A stretch of 16,770 nucleotides of DNA from Flavobacterium sp. (GTDB taxonomy: Bacteria; Bacteroidota; Bacteroidia; Flavobacteriales; Flavobacteriaceae). The stretch lies in the NCBI GenBank assembly GCA_015478765.1, contig JADMKR010000157.1, positions 3,607-20,376 of the forward strand, written 5' to 3'. Made by a program: the position numbers and the translations under genes. The notes beneath the pieces are model-generated. The model was not told the origin of the DNA and did no database searches. It worked only from the letters and a program-made list of their open reading frames with translations. This document shows, piece by piece, positions 7,290 to 13,922 of this stretch (position 1 is its first letter; each line of letters begins with the position of its first letter).

Positions 7290-7702
7290 TGAAAGCAATA
7301 AAATATATAATCGTTGGGTTTATTTTCGGTATCGTACTCACCAAATCGGAGGCAGTCTCGTGGTACCGCATTTATGAAATGTTTCATTTCCAGTCGTTCC
7401 ATATGTATGGTATTATTGGTGTGGCCGTCGCTACCGGAGTAATTGGCGTGCAAATCATCAAAAGATTCCAATTGAAAGATATTAAAGGTGAGCCAATCGT
7501 CATTGCCGATAAAGATCCGGGATCGGTTCGCTATTGGGCGGGCGGCCTGTTATTCGGATTGGGCTGGGCGCTGGTAGGCACTTGTCCGGGACCCATCTTC
7601 ATACTTCTTGGCGCCGGTTTCTGGCCACTGTTGTTTGTGTTGTTCGGCGCATTGTTCGGCACATTTCTGTATGGTTTGCTATCGCCTAAATTACCGCACT
7701 GA
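7289..7702 (+). CDS. YeeE/YedE (DUF6691-type) protein, C-terminal half
   Basis: This 137-aa membrane protein is the partner half of the YeeE/YedE transporter. The signature is GLGWALVGTCPGPIFILLGAG around Cys99, equivalent to the second cysteine-bearing re-entrant loop of full-length YeeE. Hydrophobic segments lie near 5-18, 39-56, 84-97 and 110-130. A polar stretch (about 58-80) precedes the cysteine motif. The ATG overlaps the upstream gene's TAA stop by one base. Together the pair totals 324 aa, close to a single-chain YeeE. It probably forms a heteromeric sulfur-compound channel in the inner membrane. I see no convincing terminator in the 142 nt between its stop and the next gene. Confidence 0.8.
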   Translation: MKAIKYIIVGFIFGIVLTKSEAVSWYRIYEMFHFQSFHMYGIIGVAVATGVIGVQIIKRFQLKDIKGEPIVIADKDPGSVRYWAGGLLFGLGWALVGTCPGPIFILLGAGFWPLLFVLFGALFGTFLYGLLSPKLPH

Positions 7703-7844
7703 TTGTTGTCGCAAAATATTATCGACATTGATTCGTTATAGGTTACACGGTGATCGGGAGTATAAAATCTTCTTAAAATTGCCGGCAGTTTCCCATATCA
7801 AAAATGATTTTCTTTAATTTGACAACAATTAAAAAACCTAACCT

Positions 7845-8315
7845 ATGAAAATGATCAAAACAGTATTGGCTTTCGTGTGCGTTTCGGCACTGACATTAAC
7901 TTCTTGCAGCAGCGATGACGACAGCGGCATTTCAACCGATGCCGATATTTCCGGCAAGTGGAATTACAATCGTACAGTTACAAATTTGAACGGACAGGAA
8001 TCCAACCAAAATTACAATACCCACGAAGCGGGATGCGATAAAGACTATGTGCAGTTTGCAGATGGGAACGTTTTTCGCGACGTAGTTCTTTACAGAAATC
8101 CGGCTAACGTGTGTACAGAAGATGCCATTGTTGGTACATGGGCTAAAAGCGGCAATACGCTGACCATTACAACGCCGTCTCCCGAGCCGGGTCAGGGCAA
8201 TGTAACCGAAAACTTCCAGATTATACGCCTGGACGGATCGGAATTGCACTATGTATCTACAACTTCGACCGGAGGATCGACTTTGACCGTAACTCAGGTA
8301 TTTACAAGAAACTAA
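7845..8315 (+). CDS. Lipocalin-like lipoprotein, probably surface exposed
   Basis: This 156-aa lipoprotein has a signal peptide ending in LTSC (Cys21). Directly after the Cys comes SSDDDSG, a Ser/Asp-rich stretch resembling the Bacteroidota lipoprotein export signal that sends lipoproteins to the outer leaflet of the outer membrane. The mature part opens with DISGKWNYN and continues as short beta strands, with GTWAKSGNTLTI and a C-terminal TLTVTQVFTRN. This fits the lipocalin-like (Lipocalin_4 type) domain common in flavobacteria. Cysteines at GCDKDY and NVCTEDA may pair in a disulfide, as in relatives. The ligand is unknown. The frame has ATGs at residues 1 and 3; the first is chosen. The only nearby promoter-like box is TTAATTTG (7814-7821), one mismatch from consensus. 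A strong bidirectional terminator follows. Confidence 0.75.
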   Translation: MKMIKTVLAFVCVSALTLTSCSSDDDSGISTDADISGKWNYNRTVTNLNGQESNQNYNTHEAGCDKDYVQFADGNVFRDVVLYRNPANVCTEDAIVGTWAKSGNTLTITTPSPEPGQGNVTENFQIIRLDGSELHYVSTTSTGGSTLTVTQVFTRN

Positions 8316-8329
8316 GTTTGCTTACTATC

Positions 8330-8365
8330 AAAAAAAATCCTTAACGAGAGTTAAGGATTTTTTTT
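8330..8365. terminator. Bidirectional terminator between the lipocalin gene and clpS
   Basis: A perfect 9-bp stem (ATCCTTAAC at 8337-8345 and GTTAAGGAT at 8350-8358) with a GAGA loop is flanked by eight A on the left and eight T on the right. It therefore works on both strands and serves the convergent lipocalin (+) and prmA-clpS (-) units. Its T-run overlaps the clpS stop codon at 8364-8366. Confidence 0.92.
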
Positions 8366-8636
8366 AAACTATTTCAGCACTCAGGCCTGCTTCCAGAAGT
8401 TGGGTGCAGGGCGCAGTCAGCTCGTCGATCGGTCCTGTTTTTACGGTACACTTTCCTTTATAATGGATGATCAGCGCGCATTGTTCGGCTTGTTCGGCTG
8501 CATGGTTGCAAACACGTATCAGCGTTTCAATCACATGATCGAACGTATTGACATCGTCGTTGTAGATGATAATCTCATTGTTGATTGCAACGCGTTCCTG
8601 TAACGACACCTCTTCGGCAACTTTCTCTTTTGTCAT
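8364..8636 (-). CDS. clpS: ATP-dependent Clp protease adaptor ClpS
   Basis: ClpS binds proteins with destabilising N-terminal residues (N-degrons) and delivers them to the ClpAP or ClpCP protease in the cytoplasm. The 90-aa protein has the family core: YNDDVNTFDHVIETL (residues 25-39, matching the NDDxTxxxFV substrate-pocket strand and helix), HAAEQAEQC, then LIIHYKGKCTVKTG near residues 57-70. The variable N-terminal tail (residues 1-20) is acidic, as is usual for the segment that contacts the unfoldase. It starts 21 nt after the prmA stop codon, a pairing often seen in Bacteroidota, so the two are co-transcribed. The stop codon lies inside the T-run of the shared terminator. Confidence 0.93.
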   Translation of the reverse strand: MTKEKVAEEVSLQERVAINNEIIIYNDDVNTFDHVIETLIRVCNHAAEQAEQCALIIHYKGKCTVKTGPIDELTAPCTQLLEAGLSAEIV

Positions 8637-8657
8637 GGTATGTCTTTTTTAATGTAG

Positions 8658-9494
8658 TTATTTCAGCACATATTTTAATGATACCCATTTATTTCTTTGA
8701 AGCTTATTAACGAAAGTCAGCCCTAATTTAGTACAGGCATCGTCAATATAAGGAATATCTTCGTCATAAAAGCCACTTAGCAATAATATTGCGCCGCTGT
8801 TCATGGTGGATACGTAGGCATCCATATCGGCCAGTAAAATATTCCGGTTGATATTCGCGATGATCAAATCGTATTTCTTCCCTGCCAATAGCGTGGCATC
8901 GCCTTCGTAAACATTTATATGCCTGCAATTATTCCGTTCCGCATTTTCTATCGAGTTCAGATAACACCAGTTATCAATGTCGATGGCGTCGATTGGCTGT
9001 GCGCCTTTCATTTCGGCTAAAATCGCGAGAATGGCGGTTCCGCAGCCCATATCCAAAGTCTTCATACCACGCACTTCCATATCGAGCAAATGCTGGATCA
9101 TCATGTGGGTCGTTTCATGATGGCCGGTGCCAAAACTCATTTTGGGTTCGATCACTATGTCATATTCGGCATCGGTTTTTGGATGGAAAGGTGCACGCAC
9201 ATGGCACTTGCCGCCAACATCAATCGGTTCGAAATTTTTTTCCCACTCTTCGTTCCAGTTTACCTGCTCGATTTCCTCAAAGTGATAAGAAATTTCAAAT
9301 TCTTCCGAATTCAAAATATGGATATCGGAAAGAATGTCACTTTTCCAGTGTTGCTTTTGAATATAGCCGATCACGCCGTCGTCGCTTTCTGTAAAACTTT
9401 CAAACGGTTTCTCACCAAGCTCAGCCACAAGTATCTCGCATCCCGGGTCCTTGGGTTCAACTTTGAAATGATAACCGATGTACGTATTAGACAT
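8658..9494 (-). CDS. prmA: Ribosomal protein L11 methyltransferase PrmA
   Basis: PrmA is an S-adenosylmethionine-dependent methyltransferase that trimethylates ribosomal protein L11. The N-terminal region (about 1-90) is the variable substrate-recognition domain; NWNEEWEKNFEPIDVG (about 80-95) is the family linker region. The catalytic domain shows FGTGHHETT, the SAM-binding motif LDMGCGTAILAILA, an acidic strand end DAIDID, and NINRNIL, which corresponds to the catalytic NIxxxxL motif. The length of 278 aa is normal for Bacteroidota. The gene leads an operon with clpS 21 nt downstream. Upstream is an 86-nt divergent intergenic region shared with the porin gene; a TACCTTTG box lies 13 nt from the start codon. 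Confidence 0.95.
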   Translation of the reverse strand: MSNTYIGYHFKVEPKDPGCEILVAELGEKPFESFTESDDGVIGYIQKQHWKSDILSDIHILNSEEFEISYHFEEIEQVNWNEEWEKNFEPIDVGGKCHVRAPFHPKTDAEYDIVIEPKMSFGTGHHETTHMMIQHLLDMEVRGMKTLDMGCGTAILAILAEMKGAQPIDAIDIDNWCYLNSIENAERNNCRHINVYEGDATLLAGKKYDLIIANINRNILLADMDAYVSTMNSGAILLLSGFYDEDIPYIDDACTKLGLTFVNKLQRNKWVSLKYVLK

Positions 9495-9507
9495 AAAATA
9501 TTTTTCA

Positions 9508-9515
9508 CAAAGGTA
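9508..9515 (-). promoter_or_regulatory. TAnnTTTG -7 box upstream of prmA
   Basis: TACCTTTG on the minus strand ends 13 nt before the prmA ATG, the same octamer as found upstream of kdsA. There is no TTG at 17-23 nt. It lies 9 nt from the oppositely oriented porin box. Confidence 0.4.
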
Positions 9516-9524
9516 ATATTATCT

Positions 9525-9532
9525 TATTTTTG
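9525..9532 (+). promoter_or_regulatory. TAnnTTTG -7 box upstream of the porin gene
   Basis: TATTTTTG on the plus strand lies 48 nt upstream of the preferred porin ATG (9581). A -33 TTG is not visible. If this box is used, transcription starts at about 9538-9540, downstream of the TTG codon at 9530, which supports the ATG at 9581 as the true start. Confidence 0.4.
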
Positions 9533-9580
9533 AATCGTGAAAAACATCCTGTTTTTGCCTATATCACTATAAGCCTAACT

Positions 9581-10804
9581 ATGAACAAACTACTGGTATT
9601 ATTAGTTTTCTTCTGTTTCCAATATTCTTCTGCACAGGTTACAATTGTACGGACCGCAACTGACAACGACCTTAAACTCTCAGCTTTGCCCTATTATAGC
9701 TTCGGAAGTGGCCTTGGACTGACCTCGCCCGACAGCCTTTTTAAACTCAATATCCGATTCAGGATGCAAAATCGGGTTACTTATTATGACAGGGAAGGGG
9801 AAGAGCCTGCTTATGACGGACAGATCCGCCGACTCCGACTGCGATTGGATGGTTATGTTGGCAGTCCGAAATTTTTGTACGCAATCCAATTATCATTTGC
9901 TCCCGGCGATGTGGGAGAAATCCGCGATGGCGAAAACATCAACATTATAAGGGATGCGATTGTGTTCTACCGTCCGAATAAACATTGGAACATCGGCTTC
10001 GGCCAAACAAAATTACCGGGAAACCGCCAGCGTATCAATTCCTCGGGCGCACTGCAATTAACCGACCGTACCATCAACAATGCGCGTTTTACGATCGATC
10101 GTGATTTTGGTTTTCAGGTTCATAATTTAAATGAATATCTGGACAAATTCTCTTACAATTTTAAAGGAGCGATATCCTCGGGCGAAGGTCGAAATGTGAC
10201 TAACTCAGATGATAACGGTGTGGCGCTTACCGGCAAAGTGGAACTTTTTCCTTTGGGCGCGTTCATTAAGGACGGATCGTACTTTGAAGGAGATCTCGCC
10301 CGGGAACAAACGCCCAAAATCATGGTGTCGGGAGCTTTTCAACAGAATAACAATGCCAGGCGAACCCAGGGCCAATTGGGCGCTGACCTGTATGAACAGC
10401 GCACAATGCAGTCGGTTTTTGTTGATGCGATGTTAAAATATAAAGGATTTGCTTTGATGTCGGCTTACATGACAAGATCAACCAGCGAAAATGCCGTCAC
10501 TTTCAATCCTGCTAATGCTTTGGAAAGTAATTATGTTTTTACGGGCGAAGGATTTGACTACCAGGCCAGTTATTTGTTCCCGTCGGAGTATGAGGTCATC
10601 GGCCGATTTTCCACTCAAAAAATCAACGAAGACATCCGAGTGTTTGTCCCTCACCAAAAACAATATAGTTTGGGTTTGACGAAATACATACGCGAACATG
10701 CTTTTAAAATCCAGGTTGAAGTTACCCGTGACGAATTTGATTATTGGGATGGAACGGGCAAAGAAGACTGGTACGTTCGTTTTCAGATCGAAATCGGAAT
10801 ATAG
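9581..10804 (+). CDS. OprO/OprP-type outer-membrane porin
   Basis: This is a 407-aa outer-membrane beta-barrel of the phosphate-selective porin O/P family (PF07396). The start at 9581 gives a clean signal peptide (MNKLLVLLVFFCFQYSSAQ), whereas an upstream in-frame TTG at 9530 would add 17 polar residues and spoil it. The mature chain alternates short polar turns with amphipathic strands. Recognisable family segments are FKLNIRFRMQNRVTYYD, IRRLRLRLDGYVGSPKFLYAIQLSF, a middle GFGQTKLPGNRQRINSS that matches the loop near the pore, and a C-terminal strand ending in FQIEIGI. The substrate may be phosphate or a general anion, and many Bacteroidota members are uncharacterised; no pho genes are nearby. 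A hairpin with its T-run on the opposite strand follows 15 nt downstream. Confidence 0.85.
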   Translation: MNKLLVLLVFFCFQYSSAQVTIVRTATDNDLKLSALPYYSFGSGLGLTSPDSLFKLNIRFRMQNRVTYYDREGEEPAYDGQIRRLRLRLDGYVGSPKFLYAIQLSFAPGDVGEIRDGENINIIRDAIVFYRPNKHWNIGFGQTKLPGNRQRINSSGALQLTDRTINNARFTIDRDFGFQVHNLNEYLDKFSYNFKGAISSGEGRNVTNSDDNGVALTGKVELFPLGAFIKDGSYFEGDLAREQTPKIMVSGAFQQNNNARRTQGQLGADLYEQRTMQSVFVDAMLKYKGFALMSAYMTRSTSENAVTFNPANALESNYVFTGEGFDYQASYLFPSEYEVIGRFSTQKINEDIRVFVPHQKQYSLGLTKYIREHAFKIQVEVTRDEFDYWDGTGKEDWYVRFQIEIGI

Positions 10805-10819
10805 CGCTTTGGTCGAAGC

Positions 10820-10847
10820 AAAAAAAAGCAGTACGTGAGTACTGCTT
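10820..10847 (-). terminator. Intrinsic terminator between the porin and the secreted-protein gene
   Basis: A perfect 9-bp stem (AAGCAGTAC at 10826-10834, GTACTGCTT at 10839-10847) with a 4-nt loop. On the minus strand it is followed by eight T, so it is a strong terminator for the gene at 10893-11321. On the plus strand it is followed only by TTAATTG-like sequence but could still slow transcription from the porin gene. Confidence 0.85.
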
Positions 10848-10892
10848 AATTGCGCTTAAAATGGATAACGAAGTTCTCTAACTAAAATAAAA

Positions 10893-11321
10893 TCAAGTAT
10901 TAAGCGGACGAAGCGAAAACACCAGTATTTTATTATAGCGTTTGTCGTGTGCTTCGTACGTATAAGTAATGGTGTGTTTTTCGGGGTTGTATGTTAGCCG
11001 TCCCTGAAGGCTTTTAGATCGCATCGACCACGAACCTTCTTTATTCTCATCATTATTAAAACCGGTTATTGAGCCGTGGAATATCCGACTCTGACCATTG
11101 TCGGCCAGGCTGATGATGATATAACCGTTGCCTTTCGAACCAATTTCGCGTATATCGATGACCGAATGTTCGTGTTCGGTTTCGCGAAGTTCATAACTTC
11201 CACGATCTTCATTCCACATATAGAATTGACGCGAATCCGAATCGAATCGTATTTGGGTATCGACTTGTGCAAAAGCTGCAGCGGACATTAAAAAAAGTAC
11301 TACCGTAAATAAATTTTTCAT
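10893..11321 (-). CDS. Small secreted protein, unknown function
   Basis: This is a 142-aa protein with a classical signal peptide (MKNLFTVVLFLMSAAAFAQ, cleavage after Ala-Gln at about 18-19) and no lipobox, so it is probably periplasmic or secreted. An upstream in-frame ATG at 11351 would place ten extra residues before the signal; the start at 11321 is preferred. The mature domain is rich in short beta strands and charged turns (RFDSDSRQFYMWNEDRG, GYIIISLADNGQSRIFHG, LTYNPEKHTITYTYEA). I do not recognise a family. A TACTTTTG box lies 47 nt upstream of the start codon, and a strong terminator lies 45 nt downstream of the stop, so it appears to be a single-gene unit. Confidence 0.65.
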   Translation of the reverse strand: MKNLFTVVLFLMSAAAFAQVDTQIRFDSDSRQFYMWNEDRGSYELRETEHEHSVIDIREIGSKGNGYIIISLADNGQSRIFHGSITGFNNDENKEGSWSMRSKSLQGRLTYNPEKHTITYTYEAHDKRYNKILVFSLRPLNT

Positions 11322-11368
11322 GATAATTATGTAACGTTTGGGAAAAATCATATAATTCTTAACCGACC

Positions 11369-11376
11369 CAAAAGTA
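11369..11376 (-). promoter_or_regulatory. TAnnTTTG -7 box upstream of the secreted-protein gene
   Basis: The minus-strand TACTTTTG (same octamer as the oxidoreductase promoter) ends 47 nt before the preferred ATG at 11321. No TTG is found at the -33 distance. The surrounding region (11352-11494) is AT-rich and otherwise holds only the palindrome at 11475-11490. Confidence 0.4.
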
Positions 11377-11474
11377 TAAAAAATCTAATACGATGGAAAT
11401 TTTTAGTAGCTGTTTTTTAATAAGTTAACACATAAAGAAGAATTACCTTACATAAAATCGTCGTTAAAAGGTAA

Positions 11475-11490
11475 ATTTCATCGATGAAAT
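11475..11490. repeat. Perfect 16-bp palindrome downstream of tpiA
   Basis: ATTTCATCGATGAAAT reads identically on both strands and lies 4 nt after the tpiA stop codon. As RNA it could form a 6-bp hairpin with a 4-nt loop, followed on the minus strand by TTACCTTTT. It may be a weak terminator for the tpiA transcript, or an operator-like site for a dimeric protein. The two readings cannot be separated from the sequence. Confidence 0.5.
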
Positions 11491-11494
11491 ACAA

Positions 11495-12247
11495 TTATAT
11501 AGCAGACACAATGGCTGCGAAATCGTTAGCTTTTAATGATGCACCGCCAATTAATCCGCCATCGACATCCGGTTGCGAGAAAATCTCATTGGCATTGTCG
11601 GGTTTAACGCTGCCGCCATATAATATCGATACATCATCGGCAACACCATCACCAAACCGGTCGCGAACAGTATTTCTGATAAATTCGTGCATTTCCTGGG
11701 CTTGCTGCGGACTGGCAGTTTCTCCCGTTCCAATTGCCCATACCGGTTCGTAGGCAAGTACGATGCGTTCCCAATGGGATTCATCCACTTGGAACAGCCC
11801 GTCGCGCAGTTGGTTTTCCACAATATTGAAGTGGTTTCCACTTTGCCTGTCGGCCAGTTCCTCACCAAAACAGAATATAATACGCATATCGTGTTTCAAC
11901 GCCGTATCTACTTTATAGGCGATAATCGAATCGGTTTCATGAAAGTGAGCACGCCTTTCGGAGTGGCCTAATATGACAGTATTTACGCCAATGCTTTTAA
12001 GCATATCGGCAGAAACTTCACCTGTAAAGGCACCGCTTTCATCCTGATGCATGTTTTGAGCGGCCACTTCGATATTGGTATATTCGAGATGGTCGACCGC
12101 CGAGGCCAGATTGACAAAAGTAGGCGCAACTATGATATTGACTTCCTTATCTTCGGGTAATTTGTCGATCAGTTCGTTCAGCAGGTCTTCGGTTTCTTCA
12201 GCATTTTTATGCATTTTCCAGTTTCCGGCAACTATTTTCTGTCTCAT
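11495..12247 (-). CDS. tpiA: Triosephosphate isomerase
   Basis: TpiA interconverts dihydroxyacetone phosphate and glyceraldehyde 3-phosphate in glycolysis and gluconeogenesis as a cytoplasmic TIM-barrel dimer. The 250-aa chain is full length. The active-site marks are all present: GNWKMHK with Asn9 and Lys11, ILGHSERR with the electrophilic His, AYEPVWAIGTG with the catalytic Glu and the mobile loop 6, YGGSV, and the phosphate-binding GGASL near the C-terminus. The start codon shares one base with the stop of the TlpA-like gene (TAATG), so tpiA is the last gene of that transcript and is translationally coupled to it. A 16-bp palindrome just after the stop may act as the end signal. Confidence 0.97.
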   Translation of the reverse strand: MRQKIVAGNWKMHKNAEETEDLLNELIDKLPEDKEVNIIVAPTFVNLASAVDHLEYTNIEVAAQNMHQDESGAFTGEVSADMLKSIGVNTVILGHSERRAHFHETDSIIAYKVDTALKHDMRIIFCFGEELADRQSGNHFNIVENQLRDGLFQVDESHWERIVLAYEPVWAIGTGETASPQQAQEMHEFIRNTVRDRFGDGVADDVSILYGGSVKPDNANEIFSQPDVDGGLIGGASLKANDFAAIVSAI

Positions 12248-12744
12248 TATTTAAGCGATTTTAGTGTAGAATTGATTTGGTCGAAATCGGTTTCGATTGC
12301 GCGATACGTGGCGATGTTCCCGGTTTTATCTATAATAATGTAGCGCGGAATCCAGTCGATGTCGGTTGCCTTGCCCCATTCGCCCTGCATGCCGTCTGGC
12401 GCCCAGTAATGATCGCCTTCGAGTTCGTGTTTCTCTATTCCCGATTTCCAGGCTTCCATGTTTTTGTCCATTGAGACAAATATATACGAAACGTCGGGGT
12501 GCTCAATTTGCAAATCTTTGATTTTGGGCATTGCTTTAACGCAGTCGCCGCACCATGAGGCCCAGACTTCGATGAGGATGGTTTCGCCGCGTTTGTTTTT
12601 CAGCATGTCGCCAAAAGGTATGCGTTCGCCTTCAAGCGTTGTAAGTTCGGCCGATAAGCTTTCAGCCGAGAATTCGGATTTTTGTTCGTCGTTGCATGAG
12701 GTCAACGCAAATGCGACTATGACGGTAAACAGAATATTTTTCAT
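12247..12744 (-). CDS. TlpA-like thioredoxin-fold lipoprotein
   Basis: This is a 165-aa lipid-anchored thiol-disulfide oxidoreductase of the TlpA/ResA group. The start at 12744 is chosen because it gives a signal peptide with lipobox LTSC (Cys17); the open frame extends 44 codons upstream without a good start context. The active site WASWCGDCVKAMP has CxxC at Cys65-Cys68, and the later WIPRY carries the cis-proline expected opposite the active site. The fold is completed by IFVSMDKN and YIIIDKTGNIA strands. It probably acts in the periplasm, where TlpA-type proteins reduce disulfides, for example in metallo-protein maturation. It overlaps tpiA by one base and lies 101 nt downstream of the ABC permease gene, with its own TATTTTTG box 17 nt upstream of the ATG. 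Confidence 0.88.
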   Translation of the reverse strand: MKNILFTVIVAFALTSCNDEQKSEFSAESLSAELTTLEGERIPFGDMLKNKRGETILIEVWASWCGDCVKAMPKIKDLQIEHPDVSYIFVSMDKNMEAWKSGIEKHELEGDHYWAPDGMQGEWGKATDIDWIPRYIIIDKTGNIATYRAIETDFDQINSTLKSLK

Positions 12745-12761
12745 TTTGAAATTGTTTTTAA

Positions 12762-12769
12762 CAAAAATA
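12762..12769 (-). promoter_or_regulatory. TAnnTTTG -7 box upstream of the TlpA-tpiA unit
   Basis: The minus-strand TATTTTTG ends 17 nt before the TlpA-like ATG. No -33 TTG is present at 17-23 nt. Its position in the 101-nt gap after the permease gene suggests that the TlpA-tpiA pair can be transcribed separately from the upstream genes. Confidence 0.4.
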
Positions 12770-12845
12770 TGCAAATGCAAGTCAGCAGCGAAACTTTGGA
12801 ACTTATAAATTGCAGCAACTGAATTTCGGCATACAAATGAGATTA

Positions 12846-13922
12846 TTACTCCAGGCGCACTTTTGGGTCGAGCCATGCATAGATGATATCGACCAATATG
12901 TTGATCACGACAAATGTGGCAGCAATAACAATCACAGAGCCCATGATCACGGGAAGGTCCAGGTTGTTCAACGCTTCGACGATTTCTTTGCCAAGTCCGT
13001 TCCAGCCGAAAATATATTCGACGAAAACAGCGCCGGCCAGCATGGATGCAAACCAGCCTGAAATCGCGGTGACAACTGGATTCAACGAATTTTTCAAAGC
13101 GTGACGGCGTATGATGGTAAATTCAGACAGTCCTTTTGCCCGGGCGGTGCGAATGTAGTCCTGACTGAGTGTTTCGAGCAAGGAGTTTCGCATCAGTTGG
13201 ATTACTACACCCAATGGACGGATCCCGAGGACGATGGCCGGCAAGATCAGATTTTTCCATTGGATAAATGAACCTTCGCCGAAGTCATCCACTTCATACA
13301 AACTGCCGGTCATGTTAAGATTGGTATATTGATGCAACAGAAATCCGAAAATCCAGGCAAATAATATGGCACTGAAAAAGGAAGGGACACTCATGCCTAC
13401 CGAACTCAGCAGCGCGATCAATCTGTCGGTTAAACTGTCTTTATACAGCGCCGAAACCACGCCCAAAACTATTCCTACCGCAATGGCAAGCGCTATCGCG
13501 AAAAATGCCAGTATGAACGTATTGGGCAGCGTATTGGCAATGATATCGGTTACTTTACTGCCGCTTTTGCGGAAACTTTCGCGGAGATAGGGAGTTTTCA
13601 GTGCAACGATAACAACGCCCACATTGAATATCTGGACGGCATTGTATTTAGCGGGGGCAAGGAACGTGTAGTTCGACGGATTGGTGCTGTGCAGTGAAAC
13701 CGGCGACAGGTCGTTTAAATAATACAGATACTGAGTGGCGACCGGCTTATCAAATCCATATTTTTTTTTAACGATCGCCAACTGTTCAGAGTTTTCATTT
13801 TGATCGAGCATCATCCGCGCGGGATCGCCGGGAAGTACAGTGAATAAGAAAAAGATAACGGTTACCACGCCAAACAATGTCAGAAGTGCGTAACCGATTT
13901 TATTTAGCAGGTAGCGGATCAT
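12846..13922 (-). CDS. DppB-type ABC transporter permease (orphan)
   Basis: This 358-aa inner-membrane permease belongs to the peptide/nickel (DppB/OppB) ABC importer family. Visible features are the N-terminal DppB segment with FTVLPGDPARMMLDQ (27-41), about six transmembrane helices, and the EAA loop that contacts the ATPase, seen as RTARAKGLSEFTIIRRHALKN (about 258-278). The C-terminus ends in the family-type IIYAWLDPKVRLE. A polar insertion (about 70-125) between the first and second helices makes it slightly longer than E. coli DppB. No DppC, ATPase or substrate-binding protein gene is near, so its partners must lie elsewhere. The start overlaps the upstream small membrane protein gene by 23 nt, implying coupled translation. 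Confidence 0.88.
   Translation of the reverse strand: MIRYLLNKIGYALLTLFGVVTVIFFLFTVLPGDPARMMLDQNENSEQLAIVKKKYGFDKPVATQYLYYLNDLSPVSLHSTNPSNYTFLAPAKYNAVQIFNVGVVIVALKTPYLRESFRKSGSKVTDIIANTLPNTFILAFFAIALAIAVGIVLGVVSALYKDSLTDRLIALLSSVGMSVPSFFSAILFAWIFGFLLHQYTNLNMTGSLYEVDDFGEGSFIQWKNLILPAIVLGIRPLGVVIQLMRNSLLETLSQDYIRTARAKGLSEFTIIRRHALKNSLNPVVTAISGWFASMLAGAVFVEYIFGWNGLGKEIVEALNNLDLPVIMGSVIVIAATFVVINILVDIIYAWLDPKVRLE

Noticed and set aside
7703..7844. Possible terminator between the YeeE pair and the lipocalin gene
   Set aside because: Only a weak TGTCG/CGACA inverted repeat with an 11-nt loop and no T-run is present.
9530..9580. TTG start extending the porin by 17 residues
   Set aside because: The extension puts charged residues before a complete signal peptide, and a -7 box covers the TTG, so the ATG at 9581 is the better start.
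12745..12876. Upstream extension of the TlpA-like gene by 44 codons
   Set aside because: The extension precedes a complete lipoprotein signal and includes the candidate -7 box, so it is more likely leader DNA.
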